From the NCBI GenBank assembly GCA_958299035.1, contig CATQJL010000079.1, positions 1-64,000 on the forward strand: a stretch of 64,000 nt of DNA, written 5' to 3'. Positions 45,176 through 58,606 of the stretch are shown here, piece by piece; position 1 is the first letter of the stretch, and each line of letters begins with the position of its first letter. Under the pieces are notes generated by a model. The model did not search any database and had not been told where the DNA came from. It saw only the letters and a list, made by a program, of their open reading frames with translations. This DNA comes from Cylicocyclus nassatus. Lineage: Eukaryota; Nematoda; Chromadorea; Rhabditida; Strongylidae. The position numbers and the translations under genes are program-made.

Positions 45176-48100
45176 TGTCCGAATTCGCTGGCAAACAATG
45201 GCAAGCGATGCCGTTGATGCTACAGTTCGTGTGTTGCTATGCGAATTCGCTGGCAAACGATGGAAAACGATGCCTTTGATGCAACAGTTCGAGTGTTGCT
45301 TTCCGAATTCGCTGGCAAACGATGGTAAACGATGCCTTTGATGATACAGCTCGTGTGTGGCTGTCCGAATTCGCTGGCAAACGATGGCAAACGATGCCGT
45401 TGATGCTACAGTTCGTGTGTTGCTATGCGAATTCGCTGGCAAAGGATGGTAAACGATGCCTTTGATGATACAGCTCGTGTGTGGCTGTCCGAATTCGCTG
45501 GCAAACGATGGCAAACGATGCCGTTGATGCTACAGTTCGTGTGTTGCTATGCGAATTCGCTGGCAAACGATGGCAAACGATGCCGTTGATGCTACAGCTC
45601 TGTGCTGCTTTCGGAGTTCGCTGGCAAACGATGGTAAACGATGCCTTTGATGCTACAGCTCGTGTGCTGCTGTCCGAATTCGCTGGCAAACAATTGCCAC
45701 TGATGCAACAGCTTGTGTGGCTGTCCGAATTCGCTGGCAAACAATGGCAAACGATGCCTTTGATGCAACAGTTCGAGTGTTGCTTTCCGAATTCGCTGGC
45801 AAACGATGGTAAACGATGCCTTTGATGATACAGCTCGTGTGTGGCTGTCCGAATTCGCTGGCAAACGATGGCAAACGATGCCGTTGATGCTACAGTTCGT
45901 GTGTTGCTATGCGAATTCGCTGGCAAACGATGGCAAACGATGCCGTTGATGCTACAGTTCGTGAGTGGCTGTCCGAATTCGCTGGCAAACGATGGCGAAC
46001 GATGCCTTTGATGCTACAGCTCGTGTGCTGCTTTCGGAATTCGCTGGCAAACGATGGTAAACGATGCCCTTGATGCTACAGCTCGTGTGTGGCTGTCCGA
46101 ATTCGCTGGCAAACGATGGCAAACGATGCCGTTGATGCTACAGTTCGTGTGTGGCTGTCCGAATTCGCTGGCAAACAATGGCAAGCGATGCCGTTGATGC
46201 TACAGTTCGTGAGTGGCTGTCCGAATTCGCTGGCAAACGATGGCAAACGATGCCTTTGATGCTACAATTCGTGTGTTGCTTTAAGAATCCGCTGGCAAAC
46301 GATGGTAAACGATGCCTTTGATGCTACAGCTCGTGTGTAGCGGTGCGAGTACGCTGACAAACGATGGCAAACGATGCCTTTGATGCTACAGTTCGTGTGC
46401 TGCTTTCGGAATTCGCTGGCAAACGATGGTAAACGATGCCTTTGATGCTACAGCTCGTGTGCTGCTGTCCGAATTCCCTGGCAAACAATTGCCTCTGATG
46501 CAACAGCTTGTGTGACTGTCCGAATTCGCTGGCAAACAATGGCAAACGATGCCGTTGATGCTACAGCTCGCATGTAGCGGTGCGAGTACGCTGGCAAACG
46601 ATGGGAAACGATGCCGTTGATGCTACAGTTTGTGTGTTGCTATGCGAATTCGCTGGCAAACGATGGCAAACGATGCCTTTGATGCAACAGTTCGAGTGTT
46701 GCTTTCCGAATTCGCTGGCAAACGATGGTAAACGATGCCTTTGATGCTACAGTTCGTGAGTGGCTGTCCGAATTCGCTGGCAAACGATGGCAAACGATGC
46801 CTTTGATGCTACAGCTCGTGTGTAGCGGTGCGAGTACGCTGACAAACGATGGCAAACGATGCCTTTGATGCTACAGTTCGTGTGCTGCTTTCGGAATTCG
46901 CTGGCAAACGATGGTAAACGATGCCTTTGATGCTACAGCTCGTGTGCTGCTGTCCGAATTCCCTGGCAAACAATTGCCACTGATGCAACAGCTTGTGTGA
47001 CTGTCCGAATTCGCTGGCAAACAATGGCAAACGATGCCGTTGATGCTACAGCTCGCGTGTAGCGGTGCGAGTACGCTGGCAAACGATGGGAAACGATGCC
47101 GTTGATGCTACAGTTCGTGTGTTGCTATGCGAATTCGCTGGCAAACGATGGCAAATGATGCCGTTGATGCTACAGTCCGTGAGTGGCTGTCCGAATTCGC
47201 TGGCAAACGATGGCAAACGATGCCGTTGATGCTACAGTTCGTGTGTGGCTGTCCGAATTCGCTGGCAAACAATGGCAAGCGATGCCGTTGATGCTACAGT
47301 TCGTGAGTGGCTGTCCGAATTCGCTGGCAAACGATGGCAAACGATGCCGTTGATGCTACAGTTCGTGTGTTGCTATGCGAATTCGCTGGCAAACGATGGC
47401 AAATGATGCCGTTGATGCTACAGTCCGTGAGTGGCTGTCCGAATTCGCTGGCAAACGATGGCAAACGATGCCGTTGATGCTACAGTCCGTGTGTGGCTGT
47501 CCGAATTCGCTGGCAAACAATGGCAAACGATGCCTTTGATGCTACAGCTCGTGTGTAGCGGTGCGAGTACGCTGGCAAACGATGGGAAACGATGCCGTTG
47601 ATGCTACAGTTTGTGTGTTGCTATGCGAATTCGCTGGCAAACGATGGCAAACGATGCCTTTGATGCAACAGTTCGAGTGTTGCTTTCCGAATTCGCTGGC
47701 AAACGATGGTAAACGATGCCTTTGATGCTACAGTTCGTGAGTGTCTGTCCGAATTCGCTGGCAAACGATGGCAAACGATGCCTTTGATGCTACAGCTCGT
47801 GTGTAGCGGTGCGAGTACGCTGACAAACGATGGCAAACGATGCCTTTGATGCTACAGTTCGTGTGCTGCTTTCGGAATTCGCTGGCAAACGATGGTAAAC
47901 GATGCCTTTGATGCTACAGCTCGTGTGCTGCTGTCCGAATTCCCTGGCAAACAATTGCCACTGATGCAACAGCTTGTGTGACTGTCCGAATTCGCTGGCA
48001 AACAATGGCAAGCGATGCCGTTGATGCTACAGCTCGCGTGTAGCGGTGCGAGTACGCTGGCAAACGATGGGAAACGATGCCGTTGATGCTACAGTTCGTG

Positions 48101-50834
48101 TGTTGCTATGCGAATTCGCTGGCAAACGATGGCAAATGATGCCGTTGATGCTACAGTCCGTGAGTGGCTGTCCGAATTCGCTGGCAAACGATGGCAAACG
48201 ATGCCGTTGATGCTACAGTTCGTGTGTGGCTGTCCGAATTCGCTGGCAAACAATGGCAAGCGATGCCGTTGATGCTACAGTTCGTGAGTGGCTGTCCGAA
48301 TTCGCTGGCAAACGATGGCAAACGATGCCGTTGATGCTACAGTTCGTGTGTTGCTATGCGAATTCGCTGGCAAACGATGGCAAATGATGCCGTTGATGCT
48401 ACAGTCCGTGAGTGGCTGTCCGAATTCGCTGGCAAACGATGGCAAACGATGCCGTTGATGCTACAGTTCGTGTGTGGCTGTCCGAATTCGCTGGCAAACA
48501 ATGGCAAGCGATGCCGTTGATGCTACAGTTCGTGAGTGGCTGTCCGAATTCGCTGGCAAACGATGGCAAACGATGCCTTTGATGCTACAATTCGTGTGTT
48601 GCTTTAAGAATCCGCTGGCAAACGATGGTAAACGATGCCTTTGATGCTACAGCTCGTGTGTAGCGGTGCGAGTACGCTGACAAACGATGGCAAACGATGC
48701 CTTTGATGCTACAGTTCGTGTGCTGCTTTCGGAATTCGCTGGCAAACGATGGTAAACGATGCCTTTGATGCTACAGCTCGTGTGCTGCTGTCCGAATTCC
48801 CTGGCAAACAATTGCCTCTGATGCAACAGCTTGTGTGACTGTCCGAATTCGCTGGCAAACAATGGCAAACGATGCCGTTGATGCTACAGCTCGCATGTAG
48901 CGGTGCGAGTACGCTGGCAAACGATGGGAAACGATGCCGTTGATGCTACAGTTCGTGTGTTGCTATGCGAATTCGCTGGCAAACGATGGCAAACGATGCC
49001 TTTGATGCAACAGTTCGAGTGTTGCTTTCCGAATTCGCTGGCAAACGATGGTAAACGATGCCTTTGATGCTACAGTTCGTGAGTGGCTGTCCGAATTCGC
49101 TGGCAAACGATGGCAAACGATGCCTTTGATGCTACAGCTCGTGTGTAGCGGTGCGAGTACGCTGACAAACGATGGCAAACGATGCCTTTGATGCTACAGT
49201 TCGTGTGCTGCTTTCGGAATTCGCTGGCAAACGATGGTAAACGATGCCTTTGATGCTACAGCTCGTGTGCTGCTGTCCGAATTCCCTGGCAAACAATTGC
49301 CACTGATGCAACAGCTTGTGTGACTGTCCGAATTCGCTGGCAAACAATGGCAAGCGATGCCGTTGATGCTACAGTTCGTGTGTTGCTATGCGAATTCGCT
49401 GGCAAACGATGGCAAACGATGCCTTTGATGCAACAGTTCGAGTGTTGCTTTCCGAATTCGCTGGCAAACGATGGTAAACGATGCCTTTGATGATACAGCT
49501 CGTGTGTGGCTGTCCGAGTTCGCTGGCAAACGATGGCAAACGATGCCGTTGATGCTACAGTTCGTGTGTTGCTATGCGAATTCGCTGGCAAACGATGGTA
49601 AACGATGCCTTTGATGATACAGCTCGTGTGTGGCTGTCCGAATTCGCTGGCAAACGATGGCAAACGATGCCGTTGATGCTACAGTTCGTGTGTTGCTATG
49701 CGAATTCGCTGGCAAACGATGGCAAACGATGCCGTTGATGCTACAGCTCTGTGCTGCTTTCGGAGTTCGCTGGCAAACGATGGTAAACGATGCCTTTGAT
49801 GCTACAGCTTGTGTGCTGCTGTCCGAATTCGCTGGCAAACAATTGCCACTGATGCAACAGCTTGTGTGGCTGTCCGAATTCGCTGGCAAACAATGGCAAA
49901 CGATGCCTTTGATGCAACAGTTCGAGTGTTGCTTTCCGAATTCGCTGGCAAACGATGGTAAACGATGCCTTTGATGATACAGCTCGTGTGTGGCTGTCCG
50001 AATTCGCTGGCAAACGATGGCAAACGATGCCGTTGATGCTACAGTTCGTGTGTTGCTATGCGAATTCGCTGGCAAACGATGGCAAACGATGCCGTTGATG
50101 CTACAGTTCGTGAGTGGCTGTCCGAATTCGCTGGCAAACGATGGCGAACGATGCCTTTGATGCTACAGCTCGTGTGCTGCTTTCGGAATTCGCTGGCAAA
50201 CGATGGTAAACGATGCCCTTGATGCTACAGCTCGTGTGTGGCTGTCCGAATTCGCTGGCAAACGATGGCAAACGATGCCGTTGATGCTACAGTTCGTGTG
50301 TGGCTGTCCGAATTCGCTGGCAAACAATGGCAAGCGATGCCGTTGATGCTACAGTTCGTGAGTGGCTGTCCGAATTCGCTGGCAAACGATGGCAAACGAT
50401 GCCTTTGATGCTACAATTCGTGTGTTGCTTTAAGAATCCGCTGGCAAACGATGGTAAACGATGCCTTTGATGCTACAGCTCGTGTGTAGCGGTGCGAGTA
50501 CGCTGACAAACGATGGCAAACGATGCCTTTGATGCTACAGTTCGTGTGCTGCTTTCGGAATTCGCTGGCAAACGATGGTAAACGATGCCTTTGATGCTAC
50601 AGCTCGTGTGCTGCTGTCCGAATTCCCTGGCAAACAATTGCCTCTGATGCAACAGCTTGTGTGACTGTCCGAATTCGCTGGCAAACAATGGCAAACGATG
50701 CCGTTGATGCTACAGCTCGCATGTAGCGGTGCGAGTACGCTGGCAAACGATGGGAAACGATGCCGTTGATGCTACAGTTTGTGTGTTGCTATGCGAATTC
50801 GCTGGCAAACGATGGCAAACGATGCCTTTGATGC
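45176..50834 (+). repeat. 4,149-bp-offset duplication
   Basis: 45,176-46,685 (about 1.5 kb) recurs at 49,325-50,834, and through the 1,764-bp tandem a further time downstream. Shared features include a 167-codon - strand frame (45,423-45,926 and 49,572-50,075) and CTCGCATGTAGCGG. The region between carries the 981-bp tandem. Confidence 0.85.
46566..48515 (+). repeat. 981-bp tandem duplication
   Basis: 46,566-47,546 is followed directly by 47,547 to about 48,515. 981 = 14 x 62 + 60 + 53. Substitutions between copies are few (GAGTGG to GAGTGT near 47,744, CAGACAG-type anchors unchanged). Each unit carries an internal near-repeat of a GTTGCTATGCG / AAATGATGCC / CAGTCCGTGAG / GTGTGTGG series. 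Confidence 0.85.
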
Positions 50835-52589
50835 TACAGTTCGTGAGTGGCTGTCCGAATTCGCTGGCAAACGATGGCAAACGATGCCTTTGATGCTACA
50901 GCTCGTGTGTAGCGGTGCGAGTACGCTGACAAACGATGGCAAACGATGCCTTTGATGCTACAGTTCGTGTGCTGCTTTCGGAATTCGCTGGCAAACGATG
51001 GTAAACGATGCCTTTGATGCTACAGCTCGTGTGCTGCTGTCCGAATTCCCTGGCAAACAATTGCCACTGATGCAACAGCTTGTGTGACTGTCCGAATTCG
51101 CTGGCAAACAATGGCAAGCGATGCCGTTGATGCTACAGTTCGTGTGTTGCTATGCGAATTCGCTGGCAAACGATGGCAAACGATGCCTTTGATGCAACAG
51201 TTCGAGTGTTGCTTTCCGAATTCGCTGGCAAACGATGGTAAACGATGCCTTTGATGATACAGCTCGTGTGTGGCTGTCCGAATTCGCTGGCAAACGATGG
51301 CAAACGATGCCGTTGATGCTACAGTTCGTGTGTTGCTATGCGAATTCGCTGGCAAACGATGGTAAACGATGCCTTTGATGATACAGCTCGTGTGTGGCTG
51401 TCCGAATTCGCTGGCAAACGATGGCAAACGATGCCGTTGATGCTACAGTTCGTGTGTTGCTATGCGAATTCGCTGGCAAACGATGGCAAACGATGCCGTT
51501 GATGCTACAGCTCTGTGCTGCTTTCGGAGTTCGCTGGCAAACGATGGTAAACGATGCCTTTGATGCTACAGCTCGTGTGCTGCTGTCCGAATTCGCTGGC
51601 AAACAATTGCCACTGATGCAACAGCTTGTGTGGCTGTCCGAATTCGCTGGCAAACAATGGCAAACGATGCCTTTGATGCAACAGTTCGAGTGTTGCTTTC
51701 CGAATTCGCTGGCAAACGATGGTAAACGATGCCTTTGATGATACAGCTCGTGTGTGGCTGTCCGAATTCGCTGGCAAACGATGGCAAACGATGCCGTTGA
51801 TGCTACAGTTCGTGTGTTGCTATGCGAATTCGCTGGCAAACGATGGCAAACGATGCCGTTGATGCTACAGTTCGTGAGTGGCTGTCCGAATTCGCTGGCA
51901 AACGATGGCGAACGATGCCTTTGATGCTACAGCTCGTGTGCTGCTTTCGGAATTCGCTGGCAAACGATGGTAAACGATGCCCTTGATGCTACAGCTCGTG
52001 TGTGGCTGTCCGAATTCGCTGGCAAACGATGGCAAACGATGCCGTTGATGCTACAGTTCGTGTGTGGCTGTCCGAATTCGCTGGCAAACAATGGCAAGCG
52101 ATGCCGTTGATGCTACAGTTCGTGAGTGGCTGTCCGAATTCGCTGGCAAACGATGGCAAACGATGCCTTTGATGCTACAATTCGTGTGTTGCTTTAAGAA
52201 TCCGCTGGCAAACGATGGTAAACGATGCCTTTGATGCTACAGCTCGTGTGTAGCGGTGCGAGTACGCTGACAAACGATGGCAAACGATGCCTTTGATGCT
52301 ACAGTTCGTGTGCTGCTTTCGGAATTCGCTGGCAAACGATGGTAAACGATGCCTTTGATGCTACAGCTCGTGTGCTGCTGTCCGAATTCCCTGGCAAACA
52401 ATTGCCTCTGATGCAACAGCTTGTGTGACTGTCCGAATTCGCTGGCAAACAATGGCAAACGATGCCGTTGATGCTACAGCTCGCATGTAGCGGTGCGAGT
52501 ACGCTGGCAAACGATGGGAAACGATGCCGTTGATGCTACAGTTTGTGTGTTGCTATGCGAATTCGCTGGCAAACGATGGCAAACGATGC
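49056..52589 (+). repeat. 1,764-bp tandem duplication, two near-identical copies
   Basis: 49,056 to about 50,825 and 50,820 to about 52,589 match at an offset of 1,764 bp with only scattered substitutions (CCGAGTTCG at about 49,518 versus CCGAATTCG; CAGCTTGTGTG at about 49,810 versus CAGCTCGTGTG). Divergence starts at GATGCTACAG versus GATGCAACTG. It is one of the most recent-looking duplications in the right half. Confidence 0.88.
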
Positions 52590-53882
52590 CTTTGATGCAA
52601 CTGTTCGAGTGTTGCTTTCCGAATTCGCTGGCAAACGATGGTAAACGATGCCTTTGATGCTACAGTTCGTGAGTGGCTGTCCGAATTCGCTGGCAAACGA
52701 TGGCAAACGATGCCTTTGATGCTACAGCTCGTGTGTAGCGGTGCGAGTACGCTGACAAACGATGGCAAACGATGCCTTTGATGCTACAGTTCGTGTGCTG
52801 CTTTCGGAATTCGCTGGCAAACGATGGTAAACGATGCCTTTGATGCTACAGCTCGTGTGCTGCTGTCCGAATTCCCTGGCAAACAATTGCCACTGATGCA
52901 ACAGCTTGTGTGACTGTCCGAATTCGCTGGCAAACAATGGCAAACGATGCCGTTGATGCTACAGCTCGCGTGTAGCGGTGCGAGTACGCTGGCAAACGAT
53001 GGGAAACGATGCCGTTGATGCTACAGTTCGTGTGTTGCTATGCGAATTCGCTGGCAAACGATGGCAAATGATGCCGTTGATGCTACAGTCCGTGAGTGGC
53101 TGTCCGAATTCGCTGGCAAACGATGGCAAACGATGCCGTTGATGCTACAGTTCGTGTGTGGCTGTCCGAATTCGCTGGCAAACAATGGCAAGCGATGCCG
53201 TTGATGCTACAGTTCGTGAGTGGCTGTCCGAATTCGCTGGCAAACGATGGCAAACGATGCCGTTGATGCTACAGTTCGTGTGTTGCTATGCGAATTCGCT
53301 GGCAAACGATGGCAAATGATGCCGTTGATGCTACAGTCCGTGAGTGGCTGTCCGAATTCGCTGGCAAACGATGGCAAACGATGCCGTTGATGCTACAGTT
53401 CGTGTGTGGCTGTCCGAATTCGCTGGCAAACAATGGCAAGCGATGCCGTTGATGCTACAGTTCGTGAGTGGCTGTCCGAATTCGCTGGCAAACGATGGCA
53501 AACGATGCCTTTGATGCTACAATTCGTGTGTTGCTTTAAGAATCCGCTGGCAAACGATGGTAAACGATGCCTTTGATGCTACAGCTCGTGTGTAGCGGTG
53601 CGAGTACGCTGACAAACGATGGCAAACGATGCCTTTGATGCTACAGTTCGTGTGCTGCTTTCGGAATTCGCTGGCAAACGATGGTAAACGATGCCTTTGA
53701 TGCTACAGCTCGTGTGCTGCTGTCCGAATTCCCTGGCAAACAATTGCCTCTGATGCAACAGCTTGTGTGACTGTCCGAATTCGCTGGCAAACAATGGCAA
53801 ACGATGCCGTTGATGCTACAGCTCGCATGTAGCGGTGCGAGTACGCTGGCAAACGATGGGAAACGATGCCGTTGATGCTACA
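52005..53882 (+). repeat. 1,342-bp-offset duplication
   Basis: About 52,005-52,540 recurs at 53,347-53,882. The intervening 52.7-53.35 kb repeats the 46.9-48.5 kb series (AAATGATGCC and CAGTCCGTGAG markers). The region was therefore assembled from older pieces by further unequal exchange. Confidence 0.8.
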
Positions 53883-54065
53883 GTTCGTGTGTTGCTGTCC
53901 GAATTCCCTGGCAAACAATTGCCTCTGATGCAACAGCTTGTGTGACTGTCCGAATTCGCTGGCAAACAATGGCAAACGATGCCGTTGATGCTACAGCTCG
54001 CATGTAGCGGTGCGAGTACGCTGGCAAACGATGGGAAACGATGCCGTTGATGCTACAGTTCGTGT
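53716..54065 (+). repeat. 175-bp trimer, two tandem copies
   Basis: The AATTCCCTGGC marker occurs at 53,731 and 175 bp later at 53,906. 175 = 53 + 60 + 62. The second copy starts inside a fused monomer, GTTGCTGTCCGAATTCCC, joining a GTTGCT monomer to a TGTCCG one. Confidence 0.85.
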
Positions 54066-54707
54066 GTTGCTATGCGAATTCGCTGGCAAACGATGGCAAA
54101 CGATGCCTTTGATGCAACAGTTCGAGTGTTGCTTTCCGAATTCGCTGGCAAACGATGGTAAACGATGCCTTTGATGCTACAGTTCGTGAGTGGCTGTCCG
54201 AATTCGCTGGCAAACGATGGCAAACGATGCCTTTGATGCTACAGCTCGTGTGTAGCGGTGCGAGTACGCTGACAAACGATGGCAAACGATGCCTTTGATG
54301 CTACAGTTCGTGTGCTGCTTTCGGAATTCGCTGGCAAACGATGGTAAACGATGCCTTTGATGCTACAGCTCGTGTGCTGCTGTCCGAATTCCCTGGCAAA
54401 CAATTGCCACTGATGCAACAGCTTGTGTGACTGTCCGAATTCGCTGGCAAACAATGGCAAGCGATGCCGTTGATGCTACAGTTCGTGTGTTGCTATGCGA
54501 ATTCGCTGGCAAACGATGGCAAACGATGCCTTTGATGCAACAGTTCGAGTGTTGCTTTCCGAATTCGCTGGCAAACGATGGTAAACGATGCCTTTGATGC
54601 TACAGTGCGTGTGTTGCTATGCGAATTCGCTGGCAAACGATGGAAAACGATGCCTTTGATGCAACAGTTCGAGTGTTGCTTTCCGAATTCGCTGGCAAAC
54701 GATGGCA

Positions 54708-56829
54708 AACGATGCCTTTGATGCTACAGCTCGTGTGCTGCTGTCCGAATTCGCTGGCAAACAATTGCCACTGATGCAACAGCTTGTGTGGCTGTCCGAA
54801 TTCGCTGGCAAACAATGGCAAACGATGCCTTTGATGCAACAGTTCGAGTGTTGCTTTCCGAATTCGCTGGCAAACGATGGTAAACGATGCCTTTGATGAT
54901 ACAGCTCGTGTGTGGCTGTCCGAATTCGCTGGCAAACGATGGCAAACGATGCCCTTGATGCTACAGTTCGTGTGTTGCTATGCGAATTCGCTGGCAAACG
55001 ATGGCAAACGATGCCTTTGATGCAACAGTTCGAGTGTTGCTTTCCGAATTCGCTGGCAAACGATGGTAAACGATGCCTTTGATGCTACAGTTCGTGAGTG
55101 GCTGTCCGAATTCACTGGCAAACGATGGCAAACGATGCCTTTGATGCTACAATTCGTGTGTTGCTTTAAGAATCCGCTGGCAAACGATGGTAAACGATGC
55201 CTTTGATGCTACAGCTCGTGTGTAGCGGTGCGAGTACGCTGACAAACGATGGCAAACGATGCCTTTGATGCTACGGTGCGTGTGCTGCTTTCGGAATTCG
55301 CTGGCAAACGATGGTAAACGATGCCTTTGATGCTACAGCTCGTGTGCTGCTGTCCGAATTCCCTGGCAAACAATTGCCACTGATGCAACAGCTTGTGTGA
55401 CTGTCCGAATTCGCTGGCAAACAATGGCAAACGATGCCGTTGATGCTACAGCTCGCGTGTAGCGGTGCGAGTACGCTGGCAAACGATGGGAAACGATGCC
55501 GTTGATGCTACAGTTCGTGTGTTGCTATGCGAATTCGCTGGCAAACGATGGCAAACGATGCCTTTGATGCAACAGTTCGAGTGTTGCTTTCCGAATTCGC
55601 TGGCAAACGATGGTAAACGATGCCTTTGATGCTACAGTGCGTGTGTTGCTTTCCGAATTCGCTGGCAAACGATGGTAAACGATGCCTTTGATGCTACAGT
55701 GCGTGTGTTGCTATGCGAATTCGCTGGCAAACGATGGAAAACGATGCCTTTGATGCAACAGTTCGAGTGTTGCTTTCCGAATTCGCTGGCAAACGATGGC
55801 AAACGATGCCGTTGATGCCACAGCTCTGTGCTGCTTTCGGAGTTCGCTGGCAAACGATGGTAAACGATGCCTTTGATGCTACAGCTCGTGTGCTGCTGTC
55901 CGAATTCGCTGGCAAACAATTGCCACTGATGCAACAGCTTGTGTGGCTGTCCGAATTCGCTGGCAAACAATGGCAAACGATGCCTTTGATGCAACAGTTC
56001 GAGTGTTGCTTTCCGAATTCGCTGGCAAACGATGGTAAACGATGCCTTTGATGATACAGCTCGTGTGTGGCTGTCCGAATTCGCTGGCAAACGATGGCAA
56101 ACGATGCCCTTGATGCTACAGTTCGTGTGTTGCTATGCGAATTCGCTGGCAAACGATGGCAAACGATGCCTTTGATGCAACAGTTCGAGTGTTGCTTTCC
56201 GAATTCGCTGGCAAACGATGGTAAACGATGCCTTTGATGCTACAGTTCGTGAGTGGCTGTCCGAATTCACTGGCAAACGATGGCAAACGATGCCTTTGAT
56301 GCTACAATTCGTGTGTTGCTTTAAGAATCCGCTGGCAAACGATGGTAAACGATGCCTTTGATGCTACAGCTCGTGTGTAGCGGTGCGAGTACGCTGACAA
56401 ACGATGGCAAACGATGCCTTTGATGCTACGGTGCGTGTGCTGCTTTCGGAATTCGCTGGCAAACGATGGTAAACGATGCCTTTGATGCTACAGCTCGTGT
56501 GCTGCTGTCCGAATTCCCTGGCAAACAATTGCCACTGATGCAACAGCTTGTGTGACTGTCCGAATTCGCTGGCAAACAATGGCAAACGATGCCGTTGATG
56601 CTACAGCTCGCGTGTAGCGGTGCGAGTACGCTGGCAAACGATGGGAAACGATGCCGTTGATGCTACAGTTCGTGTGTTGCTATGCGAATTCGCTGGCAAA
56701 CGATGGCAAACGATGCCTTTGATGCAACAGTTCGAGTGTTGCTTTCCGAATTCGCTGGCAAACGATGGTAAACGATGCCTTTGATGCTACAGTGCGTGTG
56801 TTGCTTTCCGAATTCGCTGGCAAACGATG
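54708..56829 (+). repeat. 1,155-bp-offset duplication
   Basis: 54,708-55,674 matches 55,863-56,829 (967 bp). Shared markers are the rare AATTCACTGGC core (about 55,112 and 56,267) and the CTACGGTGCGTG anchor (about 55,273 and 56,428). Confidence 0.86.
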
Positions 56830-57557
56830 GGAAACGATGCCGTTGATGCTACAGTTCGTGTGTTGCTATGCGAATTCGCTGGCAAACGATGGCAAACGAT
56901 GCCTTTGATGCAACAGTTCGAGTGTTGCTTTCCGAATTCGCTGGCAAACGATGGTAAACGATGCCTTTGATGCTACAGTTCGTGAGTGGCTGTCCGAATT
57001 CACTGGCAAACGATGGCAAACGATGCCTTTGATGCTACAATTCGTGTGTTGCTTTAAGAATCCGCTGGCAAACGATGGTAAACGATGCCTTTGATGCTAC
57101 AGCTCGTGTGTAGCGGTGCGAGTACGCTGACAAACGATGGCAAACGATGCCTTTGATGCTACGGTGCGTGTGCTGCTTTCGGAATTCGCTGGCAAACGAT
57201 GGTAAACGATGCCTTTGATGCTACAGCTCGTGTGCTGCTGTCCGAATTCCCTGGCAAACAATTGCCACTGATGCAACAGCTTGTGTGACTGTCCGAATTC
57301 GCTGGCAAACAATGGCAAACGATGCCGTTGATGCTACAGCTCGCGTGTAGCGGTGCGAGTACGCTGGCAAACGATGGGAAACGATGCCGTTGATGCTACA
57401 GTTCGTGTGTTGCTATGCGAATTCGCTGGCAAACGATGGCAAACGATGCCTTTGATGCAACAGTTCGAGTGTTGCTTTCCGAATTCGCTGGCAAACGATG
57501 GTAAACGATGCCTTTGATGCTACAGTGCGTGTGTTGCTTTCCGAATTCGCTGGCAAA
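56110..57557 (+). repeat. 733-bp-offset duplication
   Basis: 56,110-56,824 recurs at 56,843-57,557 (733 = 10 x 62 + 60 + 53), again with the AATTCACTGGC and CTACGGTGCG markers. With the 1,155-bp pair this makes three copies of the marker combination between 55 and 57.3 kb. Confidence 0.86.
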
Positions 57558-58606
57558 CAATGGCAAACGATGCCGTTGATGCTACAGCTCGCGTGTAGCG
57601 GTGCGAGTACGCTGGCAAACGATGGGAAACGATGCCGTTGATGCTACAGTTCGTGTGTTGCTATGCGAATTCGCTGGCAAACGATGGCAAACGATGCCTT
57701 TGATGCAACAGTTCGAGTGTTGCTTTCCGAATTCGCTGGCAAACGATGGTAAACGATGCCTTTGATGCTACAGTGCGTGTGTTGCTTTCCGAATTCGCTG
57801 GCAAACGATGGCAAACGATGCCTTTGATGCAACAGTTCGAGTGTTGCTTTCCGAATTCGCTGGCAAACGATGGAAAACGATGCCTTTGATGCAACAGTTC
57901 GAGTGTTGCTTTCCGAATTCGCTGGCAAACGATGGCAAACGATGCCGTTGATGCCACAGCTCTGTGCTGCTTTCGGAGTTCGCTGGCAAACGGTGGTAAA
58001 CGATGCCTTTGATGCTACAGCTCGTGTGCTGCTGTCCGAATTCGCTGGCAAACAATTGCCACTGATGCAACAGCTTGTGTGGCTGTCCGAATTCGCTGGC
58101 AAACAATGGCAAACGATGCCTTTGATGCAACAGTTCGAGTGTTGCTTTCCGAATTCGCTGGCAAACGATGGTAAACGATGCCTTTGATGATACAGCTCGT
58201 GTGTGGCTGTCCGAATTCGCTGGCAAACGATGGCAAACGATGCCGTTGATGCTACAGTTCGTGTGTTGCTATGCGAATTCGCTGGCAAACGATGGCAAAC
58301 GATGCCGTTGATGCTACAGTTCGTGAGTGGCTGTCCGAATTCGCTGGCAAACGATGGCGAACGATGCCTTTGATGCTACAGCTCGTGTGCTGCTTTCGGA
58401 ATTCGCTGGCAAACGATGGTAAACGATGCCCTTGATGCTACAGCTCGTGTGTGGCTGTCCGAATTCGCTGGCAAACGATGGCAAACGATGCGGTTGATGC
58501 TACAGTTCGTGTGTTGCTATGCGAATTCGCTGGCAAACTATGGCAAATGATGCCGTTGATGCTACAGTCCGTGAGTGGCTGTCCGAATTCGCTGGCAAAC
58601 GATGGC

